Assembly: GCF_900167445.1 (NCBI RefSeq)
Contig: NZ_FUZT01000014.1
Span: forward strand, 1 to 64,000
Source of the DNA: Maledivibacter halophilus
GTDB lineage: Bacteria; Bacillota; Clostridia; Peptostreptococcales; Caminicellaceae
Reading direction: 5' to 3'
DNA: 64,000 nt
Shown here: in pieces, positions 39,987 through 49,039 of the stretch
Layout: each line of letters starts with the position of its first letter
Position numbering within the stretch: the stretch's first letter is position 1
The notes under the pieces: generated by a model
Told to the model about the DNA's origin: nothing
Seen by the model: only the letters and a program-made list of their open reading frames with translations
Database searches by the model: none
Position numbers and translations under genes: made by a program

Positions 39987-41243
39987 TTAAAATCTTTCAG
40001 TTTTATACCATGTTACTTTTCTATTAAACAGTATATCATTTATGAAACTAGCTAATCCTATTACAGCAACAAGCATCCATAATTTGCAATATGTAAAATA
40101 CATGATCAGGATTATAATAAAATTTGAAAAGTTAAGTTCTCCCTTTTCTGTTGAACTTGATATCTGTACCGAAAGTACAAAAAGTACATATGCCATAAAC
40201 CATAATAACAAACTATATCCAACTATATAGGTTTTAATAAATCCTCCAAAGCTTAATACAAATATTAAATCTGATATAAGAGATGCTGTAAAGAAAAAAA
40301 TATAGATAGATAAATAGTACAATAAATCAAATCTTATAGGCCCTGCTTTTTTATCAAATAAATATTTAAAATTCTTTATTAAAACATAATAATTTCCTTT
40401 AATCCACCTCTTCCTTTGCTTTAGCCAAACAGATACTGTTTCAGGCTCTTGCTCCCAAGTGGCGGAATAAGGACAAAATCTTATATGATATCCCATTCTG
40501 TATATTCTAAAACTAATCTCTGTATCCTCAGTGATTGCCTTTGTATCCCATCCACCAATCTTTTCCAGAATACTTCTTCTTATAATAAAATTTGTTCCCG
40601 GTATTGTACAAAGCTTAAATAGCTGCCACCTTCCGGCCTGGGCCATCCATTGAAAATAGATTCCTTCTAGATTTATAAACCTTGTTAGCAAATTTCTATT
40701 CTTATTTCTACACCTAAACTTACCAATAACTGCTCCTGCCTCAGGATCATTTTCTATATCATATACAAGCTCCTTTAAAGCAATTTTTTCTGGCGTATTA
40801 TCTGCATCATATATTACTATATATTCTCCTCTACTCTCCTTAAATCCTATGTTCAGAGCATTAGATTTTCCCTTTCCACCTATTATATTATCTGTATTTA
40901 TTATTTTAAAAAATCTACGGGGATTTCTTTCTTTTATATTTTCTAATATTTCCTTAGAATTATCATTTGAATTATCATTTATTACTATAATCTCATATCT
41001 GTCATTATCGTATTCTAAATCTAAAATTGATTGAACAGTTTTTTCTATAACCTTTCCTTCATTATGAGCTGGAATCAGTATTGATACAAAGGGATATTCA
41101 GATAAAATTCTATCTTTTTTATTTCTATAATGCTTTAAATAATTAATAAATCCACTTGTAACTAAAATCATATTCAAAAGTATAACAAGCCATATTGAGA
41201 AAAGAGACATTAGTAATAAATAGTCATAAATATTCTGAAGCAT
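39987..41243 (-). CDS. Processive family 2 glycosyltransferase (cellulose-synthase-like)
   Basis: 418 aa. One N-terminal helix (residues 9-32), a cytoplasmic GT-A domain with IPAHNEG, 'IYDADN' (DxD), 'AITEDTE' and the processive synthase motif 'QRKRW', then about four C-terminal helices. This is the core of BcsA without the PilZ domain, so c-di-GMP control, if any, must come through another subunit; the dead GGDEF protein encoded two genes upstream is the candidate. It should polymerise a beta-linked glycan at the membrane. Confidence 0.88.
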   Translation of the reverse strand: MLQNIYDYLLLMSLFSIWLVILLNMILVTSGFINYLKHYRNKKDRILSEYPFVSILIPAHNEGKVIEKTVQSILDLEYDNDRYEIIVINDNSNDNSKEILENIKERNPRRFFKIINTDNIIGGKGKSNALNIGFKESRGEYIVIYDADNTPEKIALKELVYDIENDPEAGAVIGKFRCRNKNRNLLTRFINLEGIYFQWMAQAGRWQLFKLCTIPGTNFIIRRSILEKIGGWDTKAITEDTEISFRIYRMGYHIRFCPYSATWEQEPETVSVWLKQRKRWIKGNYYVLIKNFKYLFDKKAGPIRFDLLYYLSIYIFFFTASLISDLIFVLSFGGFIKTYIVGYSLLLWFMAYVLFVLSVQISSSTEKGELNFSNFIIILIMYFTYCKLWMLVAVIGLASFINDILFNRKVTWYKTERF

Positions 41244-41255
41244 ATTTTTCCAACC

Positions 41256-42551
41256 TCATTTTTTGAAAAATTTTCTTATATCATATTTTCTACCTATAAA
41301 AACTTGAATAGCTAAAATTAGAATTATAAATAATAATATTTTAATTACTATTCTTACAGCCTTTGATATATCATAATTTTCTATTTCGCTTTCTTCTTCT
41401 TCCAGATTTTCTCCCGTAATTTTTTTCATTTCTCTTTTCCTAAATTCTTCAAGCTCATTTTTTTGATTTTCCTGAGGATTAGAAACATTCTCATCAAAAT
41501 CAAAATTTTTAAGCTCTAAATAGTAATTTTCTAAATTAAAATCCTCTATGGGAATTTCCTCACTATATAAAATTTTAAGAAAATCATACAACTTCGTTAT
41601 ATCAGTATTAATATCAATATATGCGGTTTCATTATAGCTTACGTTTTCTTGCTTTGTATATGTAAAAATATTTAATTCATTCATGTTTTTTCCATCAATA
41701 AAAATATGATTATTTATTTCTTTAGATATTTTAAACAAATTAGTGGTTTCTTGTAATTTACCTTCTTCTTCAGTTACCAGTAAAAATGGCAAGTTTAATC
41801 CTTCAAATACATCTCTATTCTTAAATATTTTATCCCTTGAAATTCTGATTCCTAATATATTTATACCATTTTTTCTATATTCTTCTATAGATCTTTTAAA
41901 TCCTTCTCTAGAATCTAAATTATAGGTTCCTTCTTCATTAAAAATAGGATAATGTATAAAAAACCTTCCACCCATTTCTTCAACATATTTCAATACCTCT
42001 ATGAATTTTTTATAAGCTGTTATTTCATAGTTTTGATAAATAGGCATTATAACACAAATAAAATTAATGCCTTTATTATTTAAACTTTCTGCTGTATCCA
42101 TTAGTTTATTGAAATCTGAAAATGGATAAACCTTATCAATAGCTAATAAAAGCTCTTGGGAAGTTTTTTTATTTTTACTTATTCCCTTTTCATCTTTATA
42201 AATCTTAAGTCCTTTCTCCCTACAATATTGTAATATATCATTATACTCATTTTCAGAATCAAAGCTTATGTTTGGAGCTATTATAATATCTTCTCCTTTA
42301 AATTCCATATCTTTAATCTGATTTGATTTAACTAATAAAACATTATTGTAAATAGATTTCAACTCAATATACAAACTTAATACTTGACTATGTTTTTCAC
42401 CATAATTATACAAGTTATCATAAACAAGTACATACCTATCTTCTTTTTCTGTAACACCTAGACCAACTATAGTATATAAAGAAACTATCAAAATTAAAAC
42501 AATAATAAATAGGTATATTTTTTTAAATACCCAATACTCTTTATTAAACAT
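41256..42551 (-). CDS. DUF2334 (polysaccharide-deacetylase-like) membrane protein
   Basis: 431 aa. One helix near residues 12-32, an extracellular domain, a Glu-rich stretch around residues 370-400, and a C-terminal helix (IVIKILLFIILILAIQVF) with a basic tail. The middle ('NNKGINFICVIMPIYQNYEITAYKKFIEVLKYVEEMGGRFFIHYP' region) is the DUF2334 part of the NodB/deacetylase superfamily. The usual early Asp/His metal motif is not evident, so catalytic competence is uncertain. The frame reaches 42590, but the start at 42551 has GGAG six nt upstream and overlaps the previous stop. Listeria PssB is a DUF2334 protein. Confidence 0.72.
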   Translation of the reverse strand: MFNKEYWVFKKIYLFIIVLILIVSLYTIVGLGVTEKEDRYVLVYDNLYNYGEKHSQVLSLYIELKSIYNNVLLVKSNQIKDMEFKGEDIIIAPNISFDSENEYNDILQYCREKGLKIYKDEKGISKNKKTSQELLLAIDKVYPFSDFNKLMDTAESLNNKGINFICVIMPIYQNYEITAYKKFIEVLKYVEEMGGRFFIHYPIFNEEGTYNLDSREGFKRSIEEYRKNGINILGIRISRDKIFKNRDVFEGLNLPFLLVTEEEGKLQETTNLFKISKEINNHIFIDGKNMNELNIFTYTKQENVSYNETAYIDINTDITKLYDFLKILYSEEIPIEDFNLENYYLELKNFDFDENVSNPQENQKNELEEFRKREMKKITGENLEEEESEIENYDISKAVRIVIKILLFIILILAIQVFIGRKYDIRKFFKK

Positions 42552-43407
42552 CGTACTCCATATCCTTTTTAGCCATATTAAAAAGCTCATATGGATTATC
42601 TATAGTTTCCTCATCATATTTTGCAAGCCCTACTATTACTTCAATTTTCATTTTATTTATTAAGGCCTCTTCTTTAAACTCTATATTCTCAATTCTCTCT
42701 TTAAGTCTATTTTCAACCTGTTTTCCACCATTTTCATTTGATAGAAGTATTATTCCAAATAAATTCATATCCCTAAGTATAAATTTTTTATCTTCTTCTC
42801 TTAAAAACTTATCGAGTATTTTAGAAAGTTCCATTATAATTTTATTATATTTACTTTCCCCTAATATACTTATAACTTCTCTTTCATATTTTATTTTTAT
42901 TAACATTAAATAGGCTTCTACTCCATATCTTCTGCTTATATTCATATATCCATGTATTTCATTAAAGAATGACTGAGAGCTTCTAAGTCCAGTATCCTTG
43001 TCAATCGTTATAAGCTCTTTATTTTCTTTTTTAAATCTTGCATTTTCCCATTGTATTTCTTTAATTAATTTACCCTTATATGCATACATAATAGTAATAA
43101 TCGGTAAAATTACAATCCAAAAATAAACATCTGGTGCAATGGGAATGGCTCTGGATATATTTAAGAAAATATGAAAACTAGAATATACAAAATCAAATAT
43201 TATAGAATACAATATTCCTACAGTTATATTTGTATAATATCCAATTACCATGCCCATTATTGTGAATAAAACAATAAACACATTCATTGGATTTTGGCTT
43301 AATCCACCATAAGAAAATGTTATGAGAAGAATAAAAAAGATTGTTATAATTGTAGTATCTAAAATATCAATTCTTTTTGATATGTTATTATCCAGCTTAT
43401 TTTCCAT
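42544..43407 (-). CDS. Membrane protein with degenerate GGDEF domain, RxxD motif kept (PssE-like)
   Basis: 287 aa. Four membrane helices (about residues 18-110) and a cytoplasmic GGDEF-fold domain starting near 'DKDTGLRSSQSFF' (compare D-x-L-T-G-L-x-N-R). The signature GG[DE]EF is replaced by residues 213-217 (MNLFG region), so it cannot be a cyclase. Just upstream, R203-E-E-D206 is an RxxD pattern like the c-di-GMP inhibitory site. A membrane protein with a dead GGDEF and RxxD in an exopolysaccharide operon fits a c-di-GMP receptor such as Listeria PssE or PelD. The frame is open to 43476, but GAGGAG precedes the ATG at 43407. Confidence 0.72.
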   Translation of the reverse strand: MENKLDNNISKRIDILDTTIITIFFILLITFSYGGLSQNPMNVFIVLFTIMGMVIGYYTNITVGILYSIIFDFVYSSFHIFLNISRAIPIAPDVYFWIVILPIITIMYAYKGKLIKEIQWENARFKKENKELITIDKDTGLRSSQSFFNEIHGYMNISRRYGVEAYLMLIKIKYEREVISILGESKYNKIIMELSKILDKFLREEDKKFILRDMNLFGIILLSNENGGKQVENRLKERIENIEFKEEALINKMKIEVIVGLAKYDEETIDNPYELFNMAKKDMEYDV

Positions 43408-43426
43408 TCTGTATCTCCTCTCCTGT

Positions 43427-44875
43427 CTACTTAGTCTTTGCCCTTGCATTACAAAAAAGACAAAGAGCATATGCAAAATTAAAATAAAATAATATATCTA
43501 GAGTTACAGTAGTAATAAATAAATGCTTTTTCAAATCCGTATCACCAGCACCAATTAAGGACACTAAAATTTGTGAAAATCCAGTAAAAAATACATATAT
43601 TAAAACTATTTCACTATAATAGTACATCTGTGAATTTTGATTTTCTCTATATTTTAATATTCTATTTATACACAAAGCTAAACAAAGTATCAGAAACATT
43701 ATAATAAGACCTGGATCATGGGGTATTCTATTATCCTTGAAATGACTCCACAGGGAAAAATATCTTGCTTTTTCTCCAAATTCTTTATTTCCACTTTTTT
43801 TAAAATTACCTAAAACTTCTGGTCTTATAGTAAAGCTGTTTTTTAATCCTAAGTTCATTATTTTCATAAATGCCTTGGGGGTTCTGAAATAATACATTAC
43901 AATAGAAATCAAGTCATAATTGGAATAGAAATTCCTTAAAAGCAGCTCATCCTTAGGATGTATAATAGGAGTACTATCAAAATATATAGTTTCTCCTAAA
44001 AGTGCATACTGCTCATATAATCCTACTTTCTTCGTTACTTCCTCTAGATCTGGTTCAAATAGCATAACGCCCCTCGTCATCATATGGTATTTATTAATTA
44101 AAGAAATATTCTCATCAATGATTATATACATTAAAGCTGTGGAAATTAAGAAAAATACAGATAAACTTACGGCTATTATCTTTTTATAATTCTTTATTTT
44201 AAACATTAATAAAGCTGCCATAAGCATAGAGGATAATATTCCATTTACGGCAAATTGATTCTTAGAACCCATAAATAGAAAACTTGATATAAAATATATA
44301 AATAAATATCTTGCTTTTATTTGTTTTTCAAAGGAAAATTTTAATATAACAGCTATTGAAAGGATAAAAAATGGATATGATATAGATTCTCCATAAAAAC
44401 TATTAAGATAAGCAAGATAACCAATATCTCCAAATATTATAACTGCCATAGCTGCTAAAAAATATTGTAACTTCTTATTTTCTGTCATTTTTTCAATAAT
44501 ATCTACCATCCAATATAATCCAAGGGCCAAAATAATAAGACATATTCCCCCCTGAAATCTAATATCAAATTTTTCATCCCTAGTAAAAAAATCATCTATT
44601 TTTATTGCCATTTGTATTATAATATTTTGAGTTGATTTTATTCTTCCCTTTAATTCATTATAGTATTGAAGCTTATCATATCTATTTGTAAAATATCCAA
44701 AAACATTTACATCACGGTCTTCCTCATGCTTTAAATCATTTGGAGCCATTATTCTAAAAAAATCTCCATTATCAGCAAGCCCTATGAGGGGCTGAAAAAA
44801 CAAAGCATATCCACCTATTACAATTAAAAGGATTACAGCAAATATAGAAGGTTTCATATATTTATTCATAATCAA
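43427..44875 (-). CDS. Polytopic membrane protein, probable GT-C type glycosyltransferase (WsfD-like)
   Basis: 482 aa with roughly ten hydrophobic segments. The first extracytoplasmic loop carries 'GLADNGDFFRIM', a motif I associate with proteins annotated as glycan hexose transferases (WsfD type). An acidic D-x-D-like motif in this loop is a GT-C feature. Together with the GtrA and GtrB-like genes directly upstream it would form a GtrABC-like set in which the third protein transfers the lipid-linked sugar to a surface acceptor. The start is TTG at 44875 overlapping the gtrA stop, or ATG at 44869; neither has a good ribosome site. Confidence 0.6.
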   Translation of the reverse strand: MIMNKYMKPSIFAVILLIVIGGYALFFQPLIGLADNGDFFRIMAPNDLKHEEDRDVNVFGYFTNRYDKLQYYNELKGRIKSTQNIIIQMAIKIDDFFTRDEKFDIRFQGGICLIILALGLYWMVDIIEKMTENKKLQYFLAAMAVIIFGDIGYLAYLNSFYGESISYPFFILSIAVILKFSFEKQIKARYLFIYFISSFLFMGSKNQFAVNGILSSMLMAALLMFKIKNYKKIIAVSLSVFFLISTALMYIIIDENISLINKYHMMTRGVMLFEPDLEEVTKKVGLYEQYALLGETIYFDSTPIIHPKDELLLRNFYSNYDLISIVMYYFRTPKAFMKIMNLGLKNSFTIRPEVLGNFKKSGNKEFGEKARYFSLWSHFKDNRIPHDPGLIIMFLILCLALCINRILKYRENQNSQMYYYSEIVLIYVFFTGFSQILVSLIGAGDTDLKKHLFITTVTLDILFYFNFAYALCLFCNARAKTK

Positions 44876-45336
44876 CTTTTTTCTTCAACCCTTTCTTTTT
44901 GAAAAACAATAAATTCACTTAAAATATAATTTAGTACTATGACAACTATATTAGTTAAAATCTTTACTCCATATTTATTTAATCCCAATAACGAAATAAA
45001 AATATATAATATAATACTTTCTACAATCAATGTGAAAATCCTGCATCCTAAAAAATTAGTAAATTCATTTCTAATTAATTTTTTCTTTCTTAAATCATTA
45101 AACACCCATTTTTTATTAGTAATATAAGCAAATATTACTGATATAATAAATGCTATGTAGTTACTTAATAAATAATGTATAGTTATTTTTATACATAAAC
45201 TATATACTAAAATATTTATCAAAGTCGTAAGAATCCCAAATAATAAATATTTGCTTATCTTTCTTATATTATTAGGGCATAGTTTTTTCATCATTATATT
45301 CTTCAATAAAATAAAGCGGTCTGTTTTTTGTCTCAT
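44872..45336 (-). CDS. GtrA family membrane protein
   Basis: 154 aa, four predicted helices, GtrA/DPMS3 family: 'KISKYLLFGILTTLINILVYSL', 'YIAFIISVIFAYITNKKWVF' with the typical N-K-x-W-x-F, and 'ILTNIVVIVLNYILSEFIVF'. GtrA proteins are thought to flip or hold an undecaprenyl-phosphate sugar made by the partner GtrB. The frame overlaps the glycosyltransferase gene by 65 bp. The start at 45336 has GGGAG at 8 nt; an internal ATG at 45294 is an alternative. Confidence 0.85.
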   Translation of the reverse strand: MRQKTDRFILLKNIMMKKLCPNNIRKISKYLLFGILTTLINILVYSLCIKITIHYLLSNYIAFIISVIFAYITNKKWVFNDLRKKKLIRNEFTNFLGCRIFTLIVESIILYIFISLLGLNKYGVKILTNIVVIVLNYILSEFIVFQKERVEEKS

Positions 45337-46213
45337 TAAATACTCTCCCTAAATATTCTCCTATAACTCCTAAAATTATAAATTGAATAGAACTAATAAA
45401 CAATATAAGACTTACCAAAGAAGGATATCCTGCCACCAGATCTCCAAACAATAATGTTTTCATTATTACATATAGCATATATAAAAATGAAAACATAGCC
45501 ATCACGAAACCTATAATTGTACTTACTCTAAGGGGTGCACCGCTAAAGGAAATAATCCCCTCTATGGCAAGATCAATTAGCTTATAATAATTCCATTTTG
45601 TCCTGCCAGCAGCCCTTGGCTCCCTATCAAATAATATTTCTTTTTTCTTAAAGCCTATCCAGCTGAAAAAACCCTTTGTATATCGATGCTGTTCTTTTAT
45701 CTTTTTTATTGCTTCAACAGCTCTTCTACTCAAAAGTCTAAAATCCCCCGTATCTTCTTGAATTTCAACCCTTGACAATTTCTTTAATATCCTATAAAAA
45801 TAATAGGATGTCTTTTTCTTAAGCCAGCTTTCACCTGCTCTGCTCCTTCTTTTTGCATAAACATCATCATATCCTTCTTCCCAATATGAAATCATCTTTG
45901 GAATTAATTCAGGAGGGTCTTGAAGATCTGCATCCATTATAATAACAGCATCTCCCATGGCATAATCAAAGCCTGCTGCCATAGCTATTTCCTTTCCATA
46001 ATTCCTTGATAAATTAATATAGGATACAGATTTATCCTTTTTTCTTAGATTTTTCATTATGTTAAGAGAAGAATCTTTACTTCCATCATTTATAAATAAA
46101 ATTTCAAACTCATAATTTATATTTTTAAATACATCCTTTAGTCTTTTATATATAATGGGAATTGTGTCTTCTTCATTATATGCAGGTATAAGAATAGATA
46201 TTTTCTTATTCAT
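45272..46213 (-). CDS. GtrB-like undecaprenyl-phosphate glycosyltransferase (GT2)
   Basis: 313 aa. N-terminal GT-A domain (ILIPAYNEEDTIPIIYKRL, 'FINDGSKDSS', 'IMDADLQDPPELI', 'GDFRLLSRRAVEAI') and two C-terminal helices, as in GtrB and dolichol-phosphate mannose synthase relatives. It would transfer a sugar from a nucleotide donor to undecaprenyl phosphate. It begins the minus-strand polysaccharide operon and overlaps gtrA. The frame is open to 46249, but AAGGAG lies before the ATG at 46213. Confidence 0.9.
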   Translation of the reverse strand: MNKKISILIPAYNEEDTIPIIYKRLKDVFKNINYEFEILFINDGSKDSSLNIMKNLRKKDKSVSYINLSRNYGKEIAMAAGFDYAMGDAVIIMDADLQDPPELIPKMISYWEEGYDDVYAKRRSRAGESWLKKKTSYYFYRILKKLSRVEIQEDTGDFRLLSRRAVEAIKKIKEQHRYTKGFFSWIGFKKKEILFDREPRAAGRTKWNYYKLIDLAIEGIISFSGAPLRVSTIIGFVMAMFSFLYMLYVIMKTLLFGDLVAGYPSLVSLILFISSIQFIILGVIGEYLGRVFNETKNRPLYFIEEYNDEKTMP

Positions 46214-46639
46214 AGGATATTCTCCTTTTTCCAAAAGGTTCTTTTGCATTTATTAAAAGTATGAATATTTGAATGTCTAATCATTAGATGTGTCAATAGG
46301 AATTTTTTCTTAATATTTTCCTAATATTTTCTATTATACAACACTCTAAAAAACTTCACAAGAAAGTATTTGGCTAAACTTTTTATACAAAAGCATTCAA
46401 AGCAAAATCTATATTTAATTGAGGAAATTGCATAAATCTAACTTGGCTGGGTTGCATAATATATATGATATGTCTTTGGAGATTTTAAAGCTATATATAG
46501 TAGATAGTTTTTACAAAAGGTAATTATGCAATTTGCTCAATTTATTATTTCACTTGAATATCCAAAAGATTTATTGTAATATATTAGTATTGTCATACAT
46601 TAAAACAATACAAGAAAATACTTTATAGAGGTAATATTT
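46214..46639. other. Divergent intergenic region gtrB-rarD
   Basis: About 425 bp between divergently transcribed genes. It must hold promoters for the exopolysaccharide/Gtr operon (minus) and rarD (plus). It is interrupted by a complete family A inverted-repeat element (46419-46540). I see no riboswitch-like GC-rich structure here. Confidence 0.55.
46419..46540. repeat. Dispersed inverted-repeat element, family A copy
   Basis: A 122-bp unit with ends TTGAGGAAATTGCATAA (46419-46435) and TTATGCAATTTGCTCAA (46524-46540), inverted with one mismatch. Its interior, read on the minus strand, aligns with the interior of the element at 53282-53401 (shared ATCTACT, TTTAAAATCTCCAAAG and CATATATATTATGCAA). 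The two copies are therefore in opposite orientation. Confidence 0.85.
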
Positions 46640-47590
46640 ATGGATAATAATAGAAATTCTCAGACAAAAGAAAAAAATTATGGATTAATTAGTATTGTAT
46701 TTGTATATACCCTTTGGGGTATTCAGTCATTATATTGGAAAACATTGCAAGAAATACCACTAATTCAACTTCTAGCCCATAGAATAATATGGTCGGTAGT
46801 TTTACTTATTATATTAATCATTTACACAAAAAGACTAAAAAAATTGATTAATGCGTTTATGATGAAAGAAAAAATTTTTTCAATAATTCTTTGTGCCATA
46901 TTAATAGGATCCAATTGGCTTTTAAATATATATGCTGCATATTCTAATCAAGTAATAGAAGCCAGTTTAGGTCATTATATAACCCCAATAGCAGTAATTT
47001 TTTTAGGTGTTTTTATACTTAAAGAAAATATAAAATCTTATGAAATAATAGCGTTAATAACAGCTTTAATAGGTGTGGCTATTATAACAGTCAATTTGGG
47101 TAAAATTCCATTAATCGCAGTTTTATTAGTTTTTACTTTTGCAATTTACACTTTTTTTAAAAAAAGTATAAATATTGACCCAATTATTGGAATAGCAGCT
47201 GAAACAATAGTATTATTACCCTTTGCAATAATATATTTATTATATTCAAAATTTCTTGGAAAAAATATGTTTATTGGATCAGATATTCAAGATATTTTAT
47301 TATTAATTTCTACAGGGTTTTTTACAGCCGTTCCTTTAATGCTATTTTCCTACGGTGTAAAGTTTGTAAGTCTTTCTAAGATTGGGTTCATACAATATTA
47401 TGCCCCTACTTTGAGCTTATTTATCGGTATATTTATATTTAAAGAATCCTTTACTAAAATTCATTTAATTAGTTTCTGTTTCATTTGGATAGCTATATTA
47501 ATTGTTTTATTCCATCCTATTTTAAAAAAAATGCAAACAATATTACATAAAAAAGTCAATAAAAGTATAGTAACAAAGTCTAAAATATAA
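46640..47590 (+). CDS. rarD: EamA/DMT family transporter RarD
   Basis: 316 aa with ten hydrophobic helices in two EamA halves. The RarD start is characteristic: 'YGLISIVFVYTLWGIQSLYWKTL' and 'AHRIIWSVVLL'. The second half has 'FGVKFVSLSKIGFIQYYAPTLSLFIG'. The substrate of RarD proteins is not established; the superfamily exports or imports small metabolites. The ribosome site AGAGG lies about 8 nt before ATG. It is one of two plus-strand genes and ends in a bidirectional terminator. Confidence 0.92.
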   Translation: MDNNRNSQTKEKNYGLISIVFVYTLWGIQSLYWKTLQEIPLIQLLAHRIIWSVVLLIILIIYTKRLKKLINAFMMKEKIFSIILCAILIGSNWLLNIYAAYSNQVIEASLGHYITPIAVIFLGVFILKENIKSYEIIALITALIGVAIITVNLGKIPLIAVLLVFTFAIYTFFKKSINIDPIIGIAAETIVLLPFAIIYLLYSKFLGKNMFIGSDIQDILLLISTGFFTAVPLMLFSYGVKFVSLSKIGFIQYYAPTLSLFIGIFIFKESFTKIHLISFCFIWIAILIVLFHPILKKMQTILHKKVNKSIVTKSKI

Positions 47591-47596
47591 AAAAAT

Positions 47597-47632
47597 AAAG
47601 CAGATAACAATATTAAAATCATTATCTGCTTT
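47597..47632. terminator. Bidirectional terminator rarD / TRAP operon
   Basis: AAAGCAGATAA (47597-47607) and TTATCTGCTTT (47622-47632) form a perfect 11-bp stem. T-rich sequence follows on both sides, strongest on the minus strand (TTTATTTTTTTAT), where the dctM transcript ends. Confidence 0.88.
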
Positions 47633-47649
47633 AATAGCATCTTTATTAT

Positions 47650-47721
47650 TTACTCTTTATTTTCAACATTAATATATTCAAAGACTTCTCCACTGTTATT
47701 TACTACTTTGATATCTGAAAA
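47650..47721 (-). pseudogene. Remnant of a PrcB-type lipoprotein gene (3' end only)
   Basis: The minus strand encodes a piece ending in 'VVNNSGEVFEYINVENKE' and a stop at 47650-47652. This is nearly the same as the C-terminus of the lipoprotein gene at 53503-54042 ('VVNNSGEIFEDINAENEE'). The nucleotide similarity (TTTCTCCACTGTTATTTACT-like blocks) ends near 47721, so only about 24 codons are left. It has no start and lies between the rarD terminator and dctM. It is a duplication or recombination scar. Confidence 0.8.
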
Positions 47722-47747
47722 TAAATGCAGTTAAGTCTAGTTTTTTT

Positions 47748-49025
47748 CTATTTTACTAGTAAGTTTGGTAACCACAATACAACCTGTGGTAAATATGTAA
47801 CTATTGCAAGAACAATAAGCAGAGCTATAAGTTGAGGAATTAAATCTTTCATCATATCTTTTAATGAAATTTTTGCTATACCACTTGAAACAAATAAACA
47901 TACCCCTAAAGGTGGTGTACACATGCCTATTGTTAGATTTACAGCTAATATAAGACCAAAATGGATTGGATCTATTCCAAATTTTGCAGTAAGAGGTAAG
48001 AAAAGTGGTGCAAATATAACAAGTGCACTTACTGTATCAATAAATGTTCCTGCTATAAGAAGTATTATATTTATTATAATTAACAATACTATTTTATTAG
48101 TTGCAACTTGAGATAACAATGCTGTAACCTGTTGGGGTAACTGATTTATAGTAAGAACCCATGTAAATAATGATGCAAAAGCAACAACTATAAGCACTAC
48201 TCCAGTTGTTTTTGCTGTATCAATTAGAAGATCATATAATTTTTTAAACGTAAGTTCTCTGTATATAGCTCCTCCAACAAATAAAGAATAAGCAACTGCT
48301 ATGGCTCCCGACTCTGTTGCAGTAAATATGCCACTCATTATACCTCCGATAATTATAATTGGAGTGAGAAGAGCCAATATAGCATCTCTACCACATACTA
48401 ATACCTCTTTGAAAGGGGCTCTTGTTTCTCTTCCTACATAATGTCTTTTCTTCCCTATAATATAGCTTAAAATCATAAGTGAAAGTCCCATTAATATTCC
48501 AGGAACAAATCCACCAATAAAAAGTTTAGCAACACTTACATTTGCAATAACACCATAAAGAAGTAAAGGTATACTTGGTGGTATAATAGGACCTATTGAG
48601 CCTGCTGTTGCAAGAAGTGGAGCAGAAAATTCACGATGATACCCTTTTTCTTCCATAAGAGGTATCATAAGTCCACCTATGGCAGCAGTGGCTGCTATTG
48701 CCGATCCTGTTATTGCTGCAAAAAACATACATGCAAGTATACTAACCATTGCAAGTCCACTTGGAAAATGACCTATAAGTGCATCGGAAAAATTAACTAA
48801 TCTTTTTGACATTCCTCCCTGAAACATCAAACCACCAGCTAATATAAAAAGAGGAATGGCAACTAAAGCAAAACTATCGGCTCCTGTAAACATTCTTTGT
48901 ATAACAACCATAGTTGGAAGATCCATAGCTATTACTCCACCCATTGATACAAGTCCTAATGAAAAACAGATTGGTATCCCAATTAAAAATGCCACAAATA
49001 AAATTAAAATTATTGTAACACCCAT
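47748..49025 (-). CDS. dctM: TRAP transporter large permease DctM
   Basis: 425 aa with about 12 helices, the ion-coupled channel subunit of a TRAP importer. Typical segments are 'GGVIAMDLPTMVVIQRMFTGADSFALVAIPLFILAG' region, 'ATAAIGGLMIPLMEEKGYHREFSAPLLATAGSIGPIIPPSIPLLLYG' region and 'NLTIGMCTPPLGVCLFV'. It works with DctQ (next gene upstream, 14 bp) and the DctP-type binding protein. TRAP systems import organic acids, commonly with Na+. Ribosome site AAGGGG before ATG. Confidence 0.94.
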   Translation of the reverse strand: MGVTIILILFVAFLIGIPICFSLGLVSMGGVIAMDLPTMVVIQRMFTGADSFALVAIPLFILAGGLMFQGGMSKRLVNFSDALIGHFPSGLAMVSILACMFFAAITGSAIAATAAIGGLMIPLMEEKGYHREFSAPLLATAGSIGPIIPPSIPLLLYGVIANVSVAKLFIGGFVPGILMGLSLMILSYIIGKKRHYVGRETRAPFKEVLVCGRDAILALLTPIIIIGGIMSGIFTATESGAIAVAYSLFVGGAIYRELTFKKLYDLLIDTAKTTGVVLIVVAFASLFTWVLTINQLPQQVTALLSQVATNKIVLLIIINIILLIAGTFIDTVSALVIFAPLFLPLTAKFGIDPIHFGLILAVNLTIGMCTPPLGVCLFVSSGIAKISLKDMMKDLIPQLIALLIVLAIVTYLPQVVLWLPNLLVK

Positions 49026-49039
49026 TTTATTTCACCCCT

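Noticed and set aside
42544-43407. Active diguanylate cyclase
   Set aside because: The GG[DE]EF catalytic signature is absent.
46419-46540. CRISPR array or riboswitch reading of the family A repeats
   Set aside because: The copies are single, far apart, have inverted ends rather than direct repeats with spacers, and do not sit in leader position of one gene class.
47737-47922. Separate small gene overlapping the dctM end
   Set aside because: It lies out of frame inside the well-supported dctM reading frame and has no ribosome site or family match.
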